The notes under the pieces were generated by a model. That model saw nothing but the letters and a program-made list of their open reading frames with translations, made no database searches and was not told the DNA's origin. Of a stretch of DNA of 64,000 nt, positions 43,742-53,116 are shown in pieces (within the stretch, counting starts at the first letter, position 1; each line of letters opens with the position of its first letter). The translations under genes were made by a program, and so were the position numbers. The stretch spans positions 62,001 through 126,000 of the forward strand of contig NZ_BMMK01000014.1 in NCBI RefSeq assembly GCF_014645795.1, given 5' to 3'. The DNA is from Longimycelium tulufanense. Its GTDB lineage: Bacteria; Actinomycetota; Actinomycetes; Mycobacteriales; Pseudonocardiaceae.

Positions 43742-44197
43742 ATGGGTGAGATGGTCAGTGGCTACTGGGCCGCCAGCGCCGTCGCGGCCAGCGCGGTCGC
43801 CGGTCCCGCAGCCGGCGCGGCCATGCTCGGCGCCGCCGCTGCCCAGGCGGCGGCCAACGCGGGTGGCTCGGGCGGCGGTGGCGGTTCCGGCGCCCACTTC
43901 GCGGTCGACCGCGACCAGATCCCGGGGTTGATCAAGGAACTGGAGCAGGCCCGGGACAAGCTGGAGAGGGCAGCCAGTGTTGCGCGTGAAGCGGGACGAT
44001 GGCCAGCACCAGGAACCGATCCCTACAGCCCAAAAGCTGCCGAGCGGATGGGTCCGCAGCTTGTCGACAACTACCTTGCGGCGAACAAGCGGCAGCAGCA
44101 GGACATTAAGAACATGATCCAGAGTCTAGAGGCAGCGATGAAGTCCTACGACAATGCCGATGAGTCGGCCCGATCGTCCTTCCAGAAGCGGGGCTAA
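43742..44197 (+). CDS. PE-like ESX substrate
   Basis: A 151-residue protein. It has an Ala/Gly-rich N-terminus (about 50 residues), then HFAVDRDQIPGLIKELEQAR and a helical C-terminal half with RMGPQLVDNYLAANKRQQQD, ending in a YDNADESAR segment. The composition and hairpin-of-helices pattern fit PE-like/WXG100-superfamily proteins that are exported by type VII systems as heterodimers with PPE proteins. The ATG follows GGGGAGAG. It is the first of four genes that together look like an ESX accessory module. Confidence 0.65.
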   Translation: MGEMVSGYWAASAVAASAVAGPAAGAAMLGAAAAQAAANAGGSGGGGGSGAHFAVDRDQIPGLIKELEQARDKLERAASVAREAGRWPAPGTDPYSPKAAERMGPQLVDNYLAANKRQQQDIKNMIQSLEAAMKSYDNADESARSSFQKRG

Positions 44198-44202
44198 TCC
44201 AC

Positions 44203-44811
44203 ATGCGTAAGTCGATCTTGGCGGTTGCTACAGCATTCGCTGTTTTCATGCTTGCTGCCTGTAGCTCTGGCTCGACCAATGGAAGTGCGCAGCCGGCCAC
44301 CAATACCGGAACCACGACGGGTTCTTCCGCTGCCAACCCTGACGTGCCACGCGTGCCGAAGCCGCTGGATACCTCCAAGTTCCAACAGGTCCCGTGTAGC
44401 GTCCTGACGCCAAGCCAGCGGCAGTTTTTGAAGATTGGTAAAGAGCCCAATAGGTTTGATAGTGATCTCGGCCCGGGTTGTGAATGGCGGGATACATCTG
44501 GGCCATCGAAGATGAGCTTCTCGGCAAGGCTTGTGGTCAAGGGTGACGGGCTTGCGGGTCTTTATTCCCGCCGAGACACATACAAGATTTTCGAGCCACT
44601 TGAAGTCGATGGTTATCCCGCTGCCGTCGTCATGGCTGTGCGTGATCAGCGGTCAGAGGGTGTTTGTGTCATCAGCGTCGGGGTTACCGACAAGCTTGTT
44701 TTCGATGTGGACATGCAGCTCGATGACGAGTCTCCGTCCTACAACGACCCGTGTGGACAAACCAAGCTAGTCGCCGGTGAGATTTTGAAGACGTTGAAGG
44801 GGGGCACGTGA
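44203..44811 (+). CDS. DUF3558 lipoprotein
   Basis: A 202-residue protein with signal peptide and lipobox (MRKSILAVATAFAVFMLAAC), a Ser/Thr/Gly linker, and the DUF3558 motifs FQQVPCSVLTPSQRQFL, GPGCEWRD and NDPCGQTKLVAGEIL, with paired cysteines. DUF3558 lipoproteins are common beside ESX genes in Pseudonocardiaceae. Its base composition is less GC-rich than its neighbours. It starts five bases after the PE-like gene ends. Confidence 0.88.
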   Translation: MRKSILAVATAFAVFMLAACSSGSTNGSAQPATNTGTTTGSSAANPDVPRVPKPLDTSKFQQVPCSVLTPSQRQFLKIGKEPNRFDSDLGPGCEWRDTSGPSKMSFSARLVVKGDGLAGLYSRRDTYKIFEPLEVDGYPAAVVMAVRDQRSEGVCVISVGVTDKLVFDVDMQLDDESPSYNDPCGQTKLVAGEILKTLKGGT

Positions 44812-44814
44812 CCG

Positions 44815-46251
44815 GTGGGCATCATTGGAGTACCGGACTGGGCCGTCAATTACGGGGTGAAGGTAGGGTCCCGTCTCCTGGGAGAGACCAGACCCCAGGG
44901 TGTGCCAGGGGCCGAGATCTACGACATGTTCCACAAGGGGCCGGGTACATCCGCCGGCCTGGACACTGCGTCGGGCAAATGGCGTGAGGTCGCGAAGGCT
45001 CAGCACGACGCCAGTGGTGACGTCGAGGCTGCGATGAAGAAGGCCGGCGTCGCATGGCAGGGTCAGGCATCGGAGTCGGCCCAGGCTGGGATGTCGCCAT
45101 TGGCGACGTCGGCGTCGCAGGCGGGTGACACCGCGAACAAGGTCTCTGGTGTGCTCACCCAGCAGAGCGGCGGGTTCAACACCGCAAAGCACACCGTGCA
45201 GCCGGTGCCGAAGAATCCGCCGGAGCGCGATTTCGTCGACTACATCAATCCGTTCACCACGGACGTTGACAAGCAAGCCGCTGCCTACCGCGAGAAGACG
45301 CTCGCGAACCAGCACGCCCTGCAGAGCTATGGCAGCACCACGAGTTCCAACATCAGCGCGGTGCCGACGTTCACCGCCGACACGCACCACGCGAACGTGG
45401 ATGTCACCGACCCCGGTCGTGGTGACGGCGTCGGCGACACCCGGCAGCCGCCCGGCAGAGGCGGTGGAGGTCAGGTTTGGCGCCCGGCAGGGTCCTCCCC
45501 CGATCCGTCCGGTGGGGGCCAGGTTTGGCGGCCTTCGTACTCCATTCCGGATTCGTCCGGTGGGGGCCAGACGTGGCAACCGGCGGGTTCGTCGCCGCCT
45601 CCGGCGCAGGTTGATCCGAGCAGGGTCGACCCGTTGCCGGGCAACCCGGGGACGCCGGGTTGGAACGGTCCCGGCTCCGGTGGTGGGTCCGGTACCGGCA
45701 CGCCCGGCGGCGGTGGCGGTAACTACCACCCCGGCGGCGGTTACTACCCGGGCGGTTACGGCGGCAACAACACCGGTCAGGGCGGCGGGATCATGCGACC
45801 GGCCGTGCCGCCGCGCTCCGGTGGCTTGGGCTCGTCGGGTGGGCCGGGTGGCGGCGGGGGCCGGGGTAGCGCCGGTTCCCTGAGCGGTGCTGCTGGCCGT
45901 GGCGTCGGTGGCTTCGGTCCTGGCGGCTCGGGTGCTGGCGGCGCGGGCTCATCAAGCGGCGCCGGTGGTTCCGGTGGCGGCCTGGGAGCTGGTAACGCGA
46001 CGGGTCGCGGCCCCGGAGGTAGCGCTGGTGCCGGCGGTTTCGGGCCCGCAGGTGCGACGGGCGGTGCCGGCGGTCGTCCGGGCGGTGCCGGGATGGGCGG
46101 CATGGGCATGGCCGGTGCCGGCCGTGGCCAGGGCGGCGAGGACCAGGAGCACCAGCGGCCGGGCTACCTGGTGGAGACCGACGACATCTTCAGCTCCGGA
46201 GAGATGGTCGCCCCGCCGGTCATCGGCGGTGAGCCGCCGCGCCAGCAGTAG
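44815..46251 (+). CDS. PPE-like ESX protein with Gly-rich C-terminus
   Basis: A 478-residue protein. The N-terminal ~160 residues are helical with the WQGQASESAQAGMSPLATSA hairpin typical of PPE/WXG-like proteins. About 270 residues of Gly/Pro-rich sequence follow, with GGGQVWRP-type repeats (three at about residues 218-260) and GPGGSGAGG runs. It ends in an acidic YLVETDDIFSSGEMVAPPV motif, a sequence seen at the end of many actinobacterial PPE-like proteins. It presumably pairs with the upstream PE-like protein. The GTG start is three bases after the DUF3558 gene, with GAAGGGGGGCACG upstream. Confidence 0.78.
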   Translation: MGIIGVPDWAVNYGVKVGSRLLGETRPQGVPGAEIYDMFHKGPGTSAGLDTASGKWREVAKAQHDASGDVEAAMKKAGVAWQGQASESAQAGMSPLATSASQAGDTANKVSGVLTQQSGGFNTAKHTVQPVPKNPPERDFVDYINPFTTDVDKQAAAYREKTLANQHALQSYGSTTSSNISAVPTFTADTHHANVDVTDPGRGDGVGDTRQPPGRGGGGQVWRPAGSSPDPSGGGQVWRPSYSIPDSSGGGQTWQPAGSSPPPAQVDPSRVDPLPGNPGTPGWNGPGSGGGSGTGTPGGGGGNYHPGGGYYPGGYGGNNTGQGGGIMRPAVPPRSGGLGSSGGPGGGGGRGSAGSLSGAAGRGVGGFGPGGSGAGGAGSSSGAGGSGGGLGAGNATGRGPGGSAGAGGFGPAGATGGAGGRPGGAGMGGMGMAGAGRGQGGEDQEHQRPGYLVETDDIFSSGEMVAPPVIGGEPPRQQ

Positions 46252-46420
46252 GCGCAGGTCGTCGCCAGTCGGTCGGTCGTTGCCAGTCGGCTCGTGCGGC
46301 CGGGCCGGTCGTTCGGCCGGTTCGTCCTGGTCGTTCCAACAGGTCATTGCACACAGAAGTAAGGGGTCGCCCCAACCGGGCGAGCCCGGTTGACAGCTGA
46401 GCGGGGAGGGGAGTCGCGCC

Positions 46421-47215
46421 GTGCTGCGCCGCGAGGTGGTGGTGTCCGAGCTGGCCTACGACGTGCTGTGGGAGGTCGAGGTCGGCGCCGTGCTGCACGC
46501 CGAGAAGCACCCGGCCCTGCACTGCTCCTCTCCGGGCGCGACCTGGACCGAGCGGGAACACCTGGTAGCCCAGGTGGGGGTCGAGCTGGCGCGGCTCGAC
46601 CTGGTCCGGGGCAGCCAGGCCGACCCCGACCTGGTCGGGGCGTTGCGCCTGCTGGCGCGGCCCCAGCTCGAGGTCTACGGCTGGTACAGCGCCGCCGGGC
46701 AACCCACACGCTCCGTGGTCGGCGCCGTCGCTGGTCGGGAGGGCGTGCTCGCCGAGCTCGGCAACGGGCAGTTCCGGCTGCGGCCGCTCGCGCCGGAGTG
46801 GCTGTGCCCGGCGGTCGCCTCGGTGGTGCCGGAGCTGAGACCACTCCCCGGCCAGCACCACAACCTCCCCACCGAGCTGCTGACCGGCGACGGCCCGGCG
46901 CACGGGACCGCGGACGCCGGGCTGCTCCAGGCGGTCGGGCGCAGCGGGCCGGACGCCGAGGTGGACCGGGTGCGCCGGCTGCTCGCCCGGCCCAGGCGCG
47001 CCGCCGCCCAGTTCTACGTCGCCGGCCGGGGGCGGGACGGGGCGCGGCAGCGCTGCGAGTTCCCGGTCAACGTCATCGAGACCGAGGAGGGCTGCTACCT
47101 CACCCAGCAGCTCCGCGGCAACGACGGGCGGGCGTGGACCGTGGCCACCCCCGTCGACCAGCGGCTCCTCGCCGACCGGCTGACCCACCTGGCCAGCACC
47201 TACGTTGCGAACTGA
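46421..47215 (+). CDS. EspG-type ESX secretion chaperone
   Basis: A 264-residue protein with the EspG family pattern: VVVSELAYDVLWEVEVGAVLH, RPQLEVYGWYS, and a C-terminal RRLLARPRRAAAQFYVAGRG. EspG binds PE/PPE heterodimers and targets them to the type VII machinery. Its position after the PE-like and PPE-like genes fits that role. The GTG start follows GGGGAGGGGAG. No ESX membrane components (EccB-EccE, MycP) are in the window. Confidence 0.88.
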   Translation: MLRREVVVSELAYDVLWEVEVGAVLHAEKHPALHCSSPGATWTEREHLVAQVGVELARLDLVRGSQADPDLVGALRLLARPQLEVYGWYSAAGQPTRSVVGAVAGREGVLAELGNGQFRLRPLAPEWLCPAVASVVPELRPLPGQHHNLPTELLTGDGPAHGTADAGLLQAVGRSGPDAEVDRVRRLLARPRRAAAQFYVAGRGRDGARQRCEFPVNVIETEEGCYLTQQLRGNDGRAWTVATPVDQRLLADRLTHLASTYVAN

Positions 47216-47341
47216 ATCCCTGCAGGTCAGTGCGCCCGGGTGGCGCTGGCCACGGCCCGCCGACGAGCACGCGACGCTACCAGTACGCTTGTCATGCTTG
47301 CGCGTATCGCGGCAGGAGACGCGAGAGGAGAGGCCCGGCCC

Positions 47342-48562
47342 ATGGCCAAGATCAAGGTTGAGGGGACCGTCGTCGAGCTCGACGGCGACGAGATGACCCG
47401 CATTATCTGGCAGTTCATCAAGGACAAGCTGATCCACCCGTACCTGGACGTCAACCTCGAGTACTACGACCTGGGCATCGAGCACCGGGACGCCACCGAC
47501 GACCAGGTGACCGTGGACGCCGCGAACGCCATCAAGAAGCACGGCGTCGGTGTGAAGTGCGCCACCATCACGCCGGACGAGGCACGCGTCGAGGAGTTCG
47601 GCCTGAAGAAGATGTGGCGGAGCCCGAACGGCACGATCCGCAACATCCTCGGCGGCGTGATCTTCCGCGAGCCGATCATCATCTCCAACATCCCGCGGCT
47701 GGTGCCGGGCTGGACGAAGCCGATCATCGTCGGCCGTCACGCGCACGGCGACCAGTACAAGGCCACCGACTTCAAGGTGCCCGGCCCTGGCACGCTGACC
47801 ATCACCTACACCCCGGCCGACGGCAGCCAGCCGATGGAGTTCGAGGTCGCCCAGTTCCCGGAGGGCGGCGGCGTCGCGCTGGGCATGTACAACTACCGCA
47901 AGTCGATCGAAGACTTCGCGCGGGCGTCCTTCGCCTATGGCCTGGCACGCAACTACCCGGTCTACATGTCGACCAAGAACACGATCCTCAAGGCCTACGA
48001 CGGCATGTTCAAGGACGTGTTCCAGGAGATCTTCGAGTCGGAGTTCAAGGCCGAGTTCGAGGCCAAGGGCCTGACCTACGAGCACCGGCTGATCGACGAC
48101 ATGGTCGCGGCCGCGCTCAAGTGGGAGGGCGGCTACGTCTGGGCCTGTAAGAACTACGACGGCGACGTGCAGTCCGACATCGTGGCGCAGGGCTTCGGCT
48201 CGCTGGGCCTGATGACCTCGGTGCTGATGACCCCGGACGGCCGGACCGTGGAGGCCGAGGCCGCGCACGGCACCGTCACCCGGCACTACCGGCAGCACCA
48301 GCAGGGCAAGCCGACCTCGACCAACCCGATCGCGTCCATCTTCGCCTGGACGCGCGGGCTGGCGCACCGGGGCAAGTTGGACAACACCCCGGCGGTCACC
48401 GACTTCGCCCACACCCTCGAGCAGGTCTGCATCGAGACCGTCGAGAGCGGCAGGATGACCAAGGACCTGGCCTTGCTGGTCGGCGGGGACACCCCGTACC
48501 TGACCACGCAGGAGTTCCTCGGCGCACTGGACGAGAACCTGCAGAAGAAGATGGCCGGCTGA
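47342..48562 (+). CDS. icd: NADP-dependent isocitrate dehydrogenase
   Basis: A 406-residue homodimeric-type enzyme of the eukaryote-like class. It starts [20 protein letters not shown]; conserved sites include [18 protein letters not shown] (substrate Ser, Asn, Arg), [14 protein letters not shown] (catalytic Lys), [20 protein letters not shown] (metal Asp) and [10 protein letters not shown] (NADP). It converts isocitrate to 2-oxoglutarate with NADPH. ATG 47342 follows GAGAGGAGAGG. It is a single gene followed by a strong hairpin terminator. Confidence 0.98.
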   Translation: MAKIKVEGTVVELDGDEMTRIIWQFIKDKLIHPYLDVNLEYYDLGIEHRDATDDQVTVDAANAIKKHGVGVKCATITPDEARVEEFGLKKMWRSPNGTIRNILGGVIFREPIIISNIPRLVPGWTKPIIVGRHAHGDQYKATDFKVPGPGTLTITYTPADGSQPMEFEVAQFPEGGGVALGMYNYRKSIEDFARASFAYGLARNYPVYMSTKNTILKAYDGMFKDVFQEIFESEFKAEFEAKGLTYEHRLIDDMVAAALKWEGGYVWACKNYDGDVQSDIVAQGFGSLGLMTSVLMTPDGRTVEAEAAHGTVTRHYRQHQQGKPTSTNPIASIFAWTRGLAHRGKLDNTPAVTDFAHTLEQVCIETVESGRMTKDLALLVGGDTPYLTTQEFLGALDENLQKKMAG

Positions 48563-48579
48563 CGCCCGCTGCCCGACTC

Positions 48580-48615
48580 GGAGCCCGGTTGCCCTCGCGG
48601 GGGCAACCGGGCTCC
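48580..48615 (+). terminator. Perfect 15-bp hairpin after icd
   Basis: GGAGCCCGGTTGCCC (48580-48594) pairs perfectly with GGGCAACCGGGCTCC (48601-48615) around the loop TCGCGG, 17 bases after the icd stop. Confidence 0.85.
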
Positions 48616-48815
48616 GGCGCGTCTGGCCCACCATGACTACCTCGGGTAGCGGCGTCACCCTGGCCTGTCCTGCTTGTGAGTGGACGTTATGCGGGAGCTC
48701 GGGTGGTGTTACCCGATACGGGAAGCCCACCACCCGCTTTCCGGGCTATACCGGATGGGGGGCTGGCACCTCGTGAAGTTGGTTGGCGTGGGTGATCTGC
48801 GGGAGGTGGCTGGAG

Positions 48816-49145
48816 ATGGCGGTGCCGATTCGACCCGTGATCGTCGCTGTCGCGCTCGGTGCGGTTGCTCTGGCGCTGGTGGCCAGTCCCCGAGACGGGA
48901 AGCAGAACGAGCCGAACCCGGTCAGTCCGGCTTCGGAACGCAACCAGTGCGAGTTCCGCGTCACCGCCGACCTCCTCAACGTCCGCTCCGGGCCGGGCAC
49001 GGGCGAGCGGGTGGTCGACACGCTGCGGAACAACATGCTGGTCGCGGCCACCGACCAGACGGAGCGGGGCTTCCGCAAGCTCTCCGAGGGGCGGTGGGCC
49101 TCCGAGAAGTTCCTGCGGGCGGCCCCCGGGAACGCCTGTCGTTGA
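48816..49145 (+). CDS. Secreted or anchored SH3-domain protein
   Basis: A 109-residue protein with an N-terminal hydrophobic segment (PIRPVIVAVALGAVALALVA) and an SH3_3 domain (CEFRVTADLLNVRSGPGTG, RWASEKFLRAAPGNAC), closed by two cysteines. Such domains bind cell-wall peptides. ATG 48816 follows GGGAGGTGG. Confidence 0.78.
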   Translation: MAVPIRPVIVAVALGAVALALVASPRDGKQNEPNPVSPASERNQCEFRVTADLLNVRSGPGTGERVVDTLRNNMLVAATDQTERGFRKLSEGRWASEKFLRAAPGNACR

Positions 49146-49178
49146 TCGTGTGCTCGCTGGCCGGCTGATGGGCGTTGC

Positions 49179-49538
49179 TCATCGGGCGCGGTGGTCGGAC
49201 AACAGCGGCTCGAAGCGGCGGTAGGCGTCGTAGTTGCGGAAGTGGCGGGCGTAGACCTCGACCACGTCCTCGCCGGGGTGGCCGCCGCGGACGCTGTCGT
49301 CGAGCACCGGGCTGACGTCGACGACGTGGCGCAGGACGAGGCGGATGGTCTCGCCCGTCTCGTTGCGGTAGCTGGTCTCCTGCGCACGGCCGTAGCGGGT
49401 GGCCTTGCGCCCGGCCTGTTCGGCTGAGGCGGCGCGGACCAGCACGAACGTCTCCTCGTACAGCGGTCGGCGGCGGGGCGCGTCGGAGGTGGCTTCGTAG
49501 ACGAGCACGGCAACGTAGCGATTCCAGACGACGGTCAT
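49179..49538 (-). CDS. DUF4288 family protein
   Basis: A 119-residue cytoplasmic protein (WNRYVAVLVYEATSD, RRPLYEETFVLVRA, AGRKATRYGR, ETIRLVLRHVVDVSPV, VEVYARHFRNYDAYRRFEPL). It fits the DUF4288 family, often linked to polymorphic-toxin immunity loci, but its role here is unknown. ATG 49538 was chosen from the family start; the frame is open 60 bases further. Confidence 0.75.
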   Translation of the reverse strand: MTVVWNRYVAVLVYEATSDAPRRRPLYEETFVLVRAASAEQAGRKATRYGRAQETSYRNETGETIRLVLRHVVDVSPVLDDSVRGGHPGEDVVEVYARHFRNYDAYRRFEPLLSDHRAR

Positions 49539-49605
49539 CGTGGGCACCGTCTCAGACCGCGGCGCACCGGTGCGCGGGATTGGCGACCTTGTCACCACTT
49601 GTGAT

Positions 49606-49611
49606 TACGTT
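49606..49611 (+). promoter_or_regulatory. -10 box of leaderless xth transcript
   Basis: TACGTT ends five bases before the xth GTG at 49617, so the transcript probably begins at the start codon. No convincing -35 was seen. Confidence 0.4.
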
Positions 49612-49616
49612 CGGGC

Positions 49617-50423
49617 GTGCTGACCGTGTCGACCGTGAACGTCAACGGCCTCCGGGCTGCCGCCAAGAAGGGGTACCTCGAGTGGCTGGCCGGCACCGCG
49701 GCCGGCGTGGTGTGCCTGCAGGAGACCAGGTGCGAACCGGACGAGCTGGCCGCGGAGCTGCGTGACCCCGAGGGGTGGCACGCGGTGCATGCGCGGTCGG
49801 AGATCAAGGGGCGCAACGGGGTGGCGATCCTGACCCGGCAGGCGCCGGAGGCGGTGCGGATCGGGTTCGGTGAGACCGAGTTCGACCACAGCGGGCGGTA
49901 CGTGGAGGTCGACCTGCCCGGGTTGACGGTCGGCAGCCTGTACCTGCCCAGCGGGGACGTGGGCACCGCGCGGCAGGAGGAGAAGGAGCGGTTCATGGCC
50001 GCGTTCCTGCCCTACCTGGTGGAGCGGCGGGAGAAGGGCGCGGCCGAGGGACGCGAGGTGCTCGTCTGCGGGGACTGGAACATCGCGCACCGGGAGATCG
50101 ACCTGAAGGCGTGGAAGGCCAACCGGAAGAACTCCGGGTTCCTGCCGGAGGAGCGGGCCTGGATGGACCGGGTGTTCGGGGAGGCCGGGTACGTGGACGT
50201 GCTGCGGCGGTTGAACCCCGAGGGACCGGGGCCGTACACGTGGTGGTCCTACCGGGGGCGGGCGTTCGACAACGACGCGGGTTGGCGGATCGACTACCAG
50301 GCCGCTACTCCTGGCTTGGCCGAGCGTGCGACCACGGCGGTGGTCGAGCGCGCGCCATCCTATGACACCCGGTGGTCGGACCACGCGCCGTTGACCATCA
50401 CGTTCGACTGGCCTGCTTTCTGA
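49617..50423 (+). CDS. xth: Exodeoxyribonuclease III
   Basis: A 268-residue exonuclease III (EEP superfamily). Motifs are TVSTVNVNGLRAA (Asn), VCLQETRCEPDEL (metal Glu), HSGRYVEVDL, VGSLYLPSGD, VLVCGDWNIAHREIDL (Asp, Asn), YTWWSYRGRAFDNDAGWRID and the C-terminal RWSDHAPLTITFDW (Asp-His). It removes 3' blocking groups and cuts at AP sites in base-excision repair. The gene is complete, but its 3' end is present twice more downstream (52105-52260 and 53372-53515). Confidence 0.96.
   Translation: MLTVSTVNVNGLRAAAKKGYLEWLAGTAAGVVCLQETRCEPDELAAELRDPEGWHAVHARSEIKGRNGVAILTRQAPEAVRIGFGETEFDHSGRYVEVDLPGLTVGSLYLPSGDVGTARQEEKERFMAAFLPYLVERREKGAAEGREVLVCGDWNIAHREIDLKAWKANRKNSGFLPEERAWMDRVFGEAGYVDVLRRLNPEGPGPYTWWSYRGRAFDNDAGWRIDYQAATPGLAERATTAVVERAPSYDTRWSDHAPLTITFDWPAF
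50379..50411 (+). repeat. Direct repeat 1 (inside xth)
   Basis: A 33-bp segment coding for DHAPLTITFDW. The same segment is found at 52213-52245 (two differences) and 53468-53500 (identical), as the core of a longer repeated 3' end. Confidence 0.85.
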
Positions 50424-50627
50424 ACACCTGACCTTGCCTTCGCGGAGCCGGCTCGCCCACAGACCGCTGCGGTCGGGAAAGGTGATCGTCCTTCGTCTCA
50501 TGACACAAGATGATCAAAGCCGGTCAGGCCCGTGCCCCATTGGGCTCTCACTAGCAATAACACGACCCATCTCCAAGTGCTTGCTTGCGGGAGCAATAGT
50601 ATCTTGAGGGCAATTTGAATATGTTTC

Positions 50628-50648
50628 ACAAAAAGATATACTTTTTGT
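50628..50648. promoter_or_regulatory. AT-rich inverted repeat, possible operator
   Basis: ACAAAAAG (50628-50635) and CTTTTTGT (50641-50648) form a perfect inverted repeat around ATATA. It lies in an unusually AT-rich stretch (50560-50700), about 75 bases before the binding-protein gene. Confidence 0.5.
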
Positions 50649-50723
50649 AACGAAGTAATGTCAATATGATTACGTGATCCACGTCGATGTAAAATTAGTG
50701 TTGGCTTGGACGATCAAGTTTGC

Positions 50724-51872
50724 ATGAACGTCGGCAGAGATGACCTCACTCCCCCCGAGTCCAAAGTTTCACCAAGCCGCGGCCAATTCCGGCGGGAACT
50801 TATCTGGGTTGGGCCGGCGCTGCTGGCAACTGCGATTGTGACGGCCTTCCTTATCCTGCTGCCTGATGGCGCTTCGGAACTTGCGGCGATCTTCGGCGTG
50901 GCAATAGCTGCCGTAGGCTTGATCGTAGCAATTCTACCGATTCGTTTGAGCCTTTCCGGTGATCCCGATGCGCAACCGGGGTCGCGTCGTTGGCGGCTGT
51001 GGGTTCCATGGACTGCTGCAGGTATTGTTGTTCCGGCCGTCCTGATTGCGTCCTTCTGGGTCATTCCTCAGCTGGGAGATGGCGAGCCAGACCCGTCGGA
51101 GTACCTGAAGGGCCGCGTCGCCATCGGGATAAACGGTAAGATCCCTGGCTGGAGCATGCAAGATGGCAAGTCGTCGTTCAGCGGATTTGATGTAGAACTC
51201 GGTAAGTTTCTGGGGACGGAACTTGGCTTTGAACCACACTTTGTTACCATGGATCCTGGGCAACGCGATGAGGCCCTGCCTGATAGGAAGACGGGGCGGC
51301 AGGGAACCGTCAAACTTGTCATTTCTAACTATTCCATAACGGACAAGCGTAAAGAAATTGTGGATTTTTCTGGGCCATATTTCTATGACAGGGCCGGCTT
51401 ATTAGTTTCGTGGAACAAGGCTCAATCTCGGCTGGGTGAGCGAAAAGTCATATGCATGACCAGGGGAACTACCGCGATAGATCTCTCGGATATATTGATG
51501 CTGGCGGAACTTGAAAGTGAGAGTAATGATCCAAACTTGGACAAGTGCATGCAGAGGCTCTTCAATCGAAAGGATCCCGTTATAGGAGTAATGACGGATC
51601 ACGTCATTTTGGATGCGTACAGAGGGAGTGAGCCAAGTAAATATTCAGATCTGGACCTGCTCGAGATCAAGCCGGGTCTGGCTGGGGTGGAGAAGTATGG
51701 AATCGGGTTGCCGAACCATAGCCCCAACCTGTGCAAGAAGATCAATGCGGCTTTGGATAAGTTTATCAACCAGCATTGGAATGATTTCTTCTATCAGGAG
51801 CTCAAGAAGTTGGGTATTGGTCGTGAGGATCATCGTCCGGGGAGTGTTGACTATGACAATTGCGAAGAATGA
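50724..51872 (+). CDS. Membrane-anchored solute-binding protein (SBP_bac_3 type)
   Basis: A 382-residue protein with two hydrophobic segments near the N-terminus (about residues 28-60 and 90-110). They are followed by a PBP2-like domain: VAIGINGKIPGWSMQDG, FSGFDVELGKFLGTELGF, SNYSITDKRKEIVDFSGPYF, and YGIGLPNHSPNLCKKINAAL. This is the type III extracellular solute-binding fold, which binds amino acids. No permease or ATPase accompanies it, so it may sense rather than transport. Its A/T-rich third positions contrast sharply with neighbouring genes, which suggests recent transfer. The start is uncertain: TTG 50706 or ATG 50724. Confidence 0.75.
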   Translation: MNVGRDDLTPPESKVSPSRGQFRRELIWVGPALLATAIVTAFLILLPDGASELAAIFGVAIAAVGLIVAILPIRLSLSGDPDAQPGSRRWRLWVPWTAAGIVVPAVLIASFWVIPQLGDGEPDPSEYLKGRVAIGINGKIPGWSMQDGKSSFSGFDVELGKFLGTELGFEPHFVTMDPGQRDEALPDRKTGRQGTVKLVISNYSITDKRKEIVDFSGPYFYDRAGLLVSWNKAQSRLGERKVICMTRGTTAIDLSDILMLAELESESNDPNLDKCMQRLFNRKDPVIGVMTDHVILDAYRGSEPSKYSDLDLLEIKPGLAGVEKYGIGLPNHSPNLCKKINAALDKFINQHWNDFFYQELKKLGIGREDHRPGSVDYDNCEE

Positions 51873-52104
51873 GGTTGGGCTTCTTGGAAAATTCGCATAG
51901 GAGTCGCTGACTTATCGATGGTGTGTGATCTCCGTACGTGTGGTGGGGCTGGCCTGGGCCAGCCCCACGAAACCTTCCGCTGGACACGAGCACGCCACCC
52001 AGCCCAAGAGTTCCCGCCTGGTTGCGTGGCTGGTGGACAAGGCCGCGATGCGAGGAATCGGATTGCCCGAGTTGACCAACAGACATGCTGGTCCGGGTTG
52101 GGTC

Positions 52105-52260
52105 GACGACGCGGGTTGGCGGATCGACCTGGTTTGTACAACAGAGGGTATTGCACGCCGAGCGGTGTCCGGCGTGGTGGAGCGCCCAGCCTCCTACCAG
52201 GAGCGATGGTCTGACCACGCGCCGTTGACGGTCACGTTCGACTGGCCAGAGTCGGGCTGA
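52105..52260 (+). pseudogene. Second copy of the xth 3' end
   Basis: Encodes DDAGWRIDLVCTTEGIARRA then VVERPASYQERW and DHAPLTVTFDW before the stop. It corresponds to the last ~50 residues of Xth, with many substitutions. Upstream of it no further exonuclease sequence is clear. It contains direct repeat 2 (52213-52245). Confidence 0.85.
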
Positions 52261-52684
52261 CGTCCGTCGGCAGCCTGCCGGGGTCTCGTGCCCGGCTCCT
52301 TGCTAGGCCTGGTCCCCGAGCCGAACGCGAGCAGTGCGCCAGACTCTGCGCCGAGACCGCACTGAGGTCCACCGGCATCCCACGGTGCGCCGAGTGCCGC
52401 CGTCAGCTACGCCGCGCGAGGGAAGATCAACTGGGGCACCGAGTGGCGGCTGCATTGTGCCCCCGACATCGCCAGCCCGGGTGAAACGAATCCCGCAAAT
52501 ACTGTCAACCTAGTCATTGCTGGAGTAGTGAACTCCTCCATCTTGCGTAAAAACTACGGCCCAGGCGAGAAGCTCTTGATTGTGGTTCGACCCCGGGTGT
52601 ACGACGAAGACGGGAGGAAATGTCGTGTCGTGGAATCAGCCTCCCAATACTTGGTGCACACGTTTGCCAGAAAAGGATGGACTA

Positions 52685-53116
52685 GTGAGACGACTGATTC
52701 GATTACCACTGCTGCTGACCACCGCTCTGGGACTGTTCGTCGGGCTCAGCGTTCCCACCCAGGCCGCCGAACTGGCGCGCGTGCGCGGTGATGTCTGTCG
52801 TGGGGGCGTGTGTGGCAGCGCGACTTTCAACTTCACCGGGATATACCAGCTGACCAACGTCAGCCTGTCCGTGAAGGACAGTAAGTGCGACAGTCACGAC
52901 GTCTACATTCAGTTGCTGGTCTATAAAAACACGGGCAAGGTATACACAACCAAGCGGCGGAACAGCAAGGGCTGCCGCGGCGGATACAAGGCCTGGCACG
53001 GGCGCTCCTTCAGCACCAACGACTACATCAAGGGTGTGCGCGTGCGGGGGTGTGTGGATGACCCCGGTCGCGACACCTGCTACCACTCGCGGTATCTGGA
53101 CAACCCGAACACCTAA
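52685..53116 (+). CDS. Small secreted cysteine-rich protein
   Basis: A 143-residue protein with a signal peptide (RLIRLPLLLTTALGLFVGLS, likely cleaved after TQA) and a mature domain with six cysteines (GDVCRGGVC, DSKC, SKGC, RGC, DTC), probably three disulfides. The mature part is basic and Tyr-rich. The family was not recognised. The GTG at 52685 follows AAGGATGG and puts the signal peptide at the N-terminus. It sits as cargo between two copies of the xth 3' end. Confidence 0.65.
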   Translation: MRRLIRLPLLLTTALGLFVGLSVPTQAAELARVRGDVCRGGVCGSATFNFTGIYQLTNVSLSVKDSKCDSHDVYIQLLVYKNTGKVYTTKRRNSKGCRGGYKAWHGRSFSTNDYIKGVRVRGCVDDPGRDTCYHSRYLDNPNT

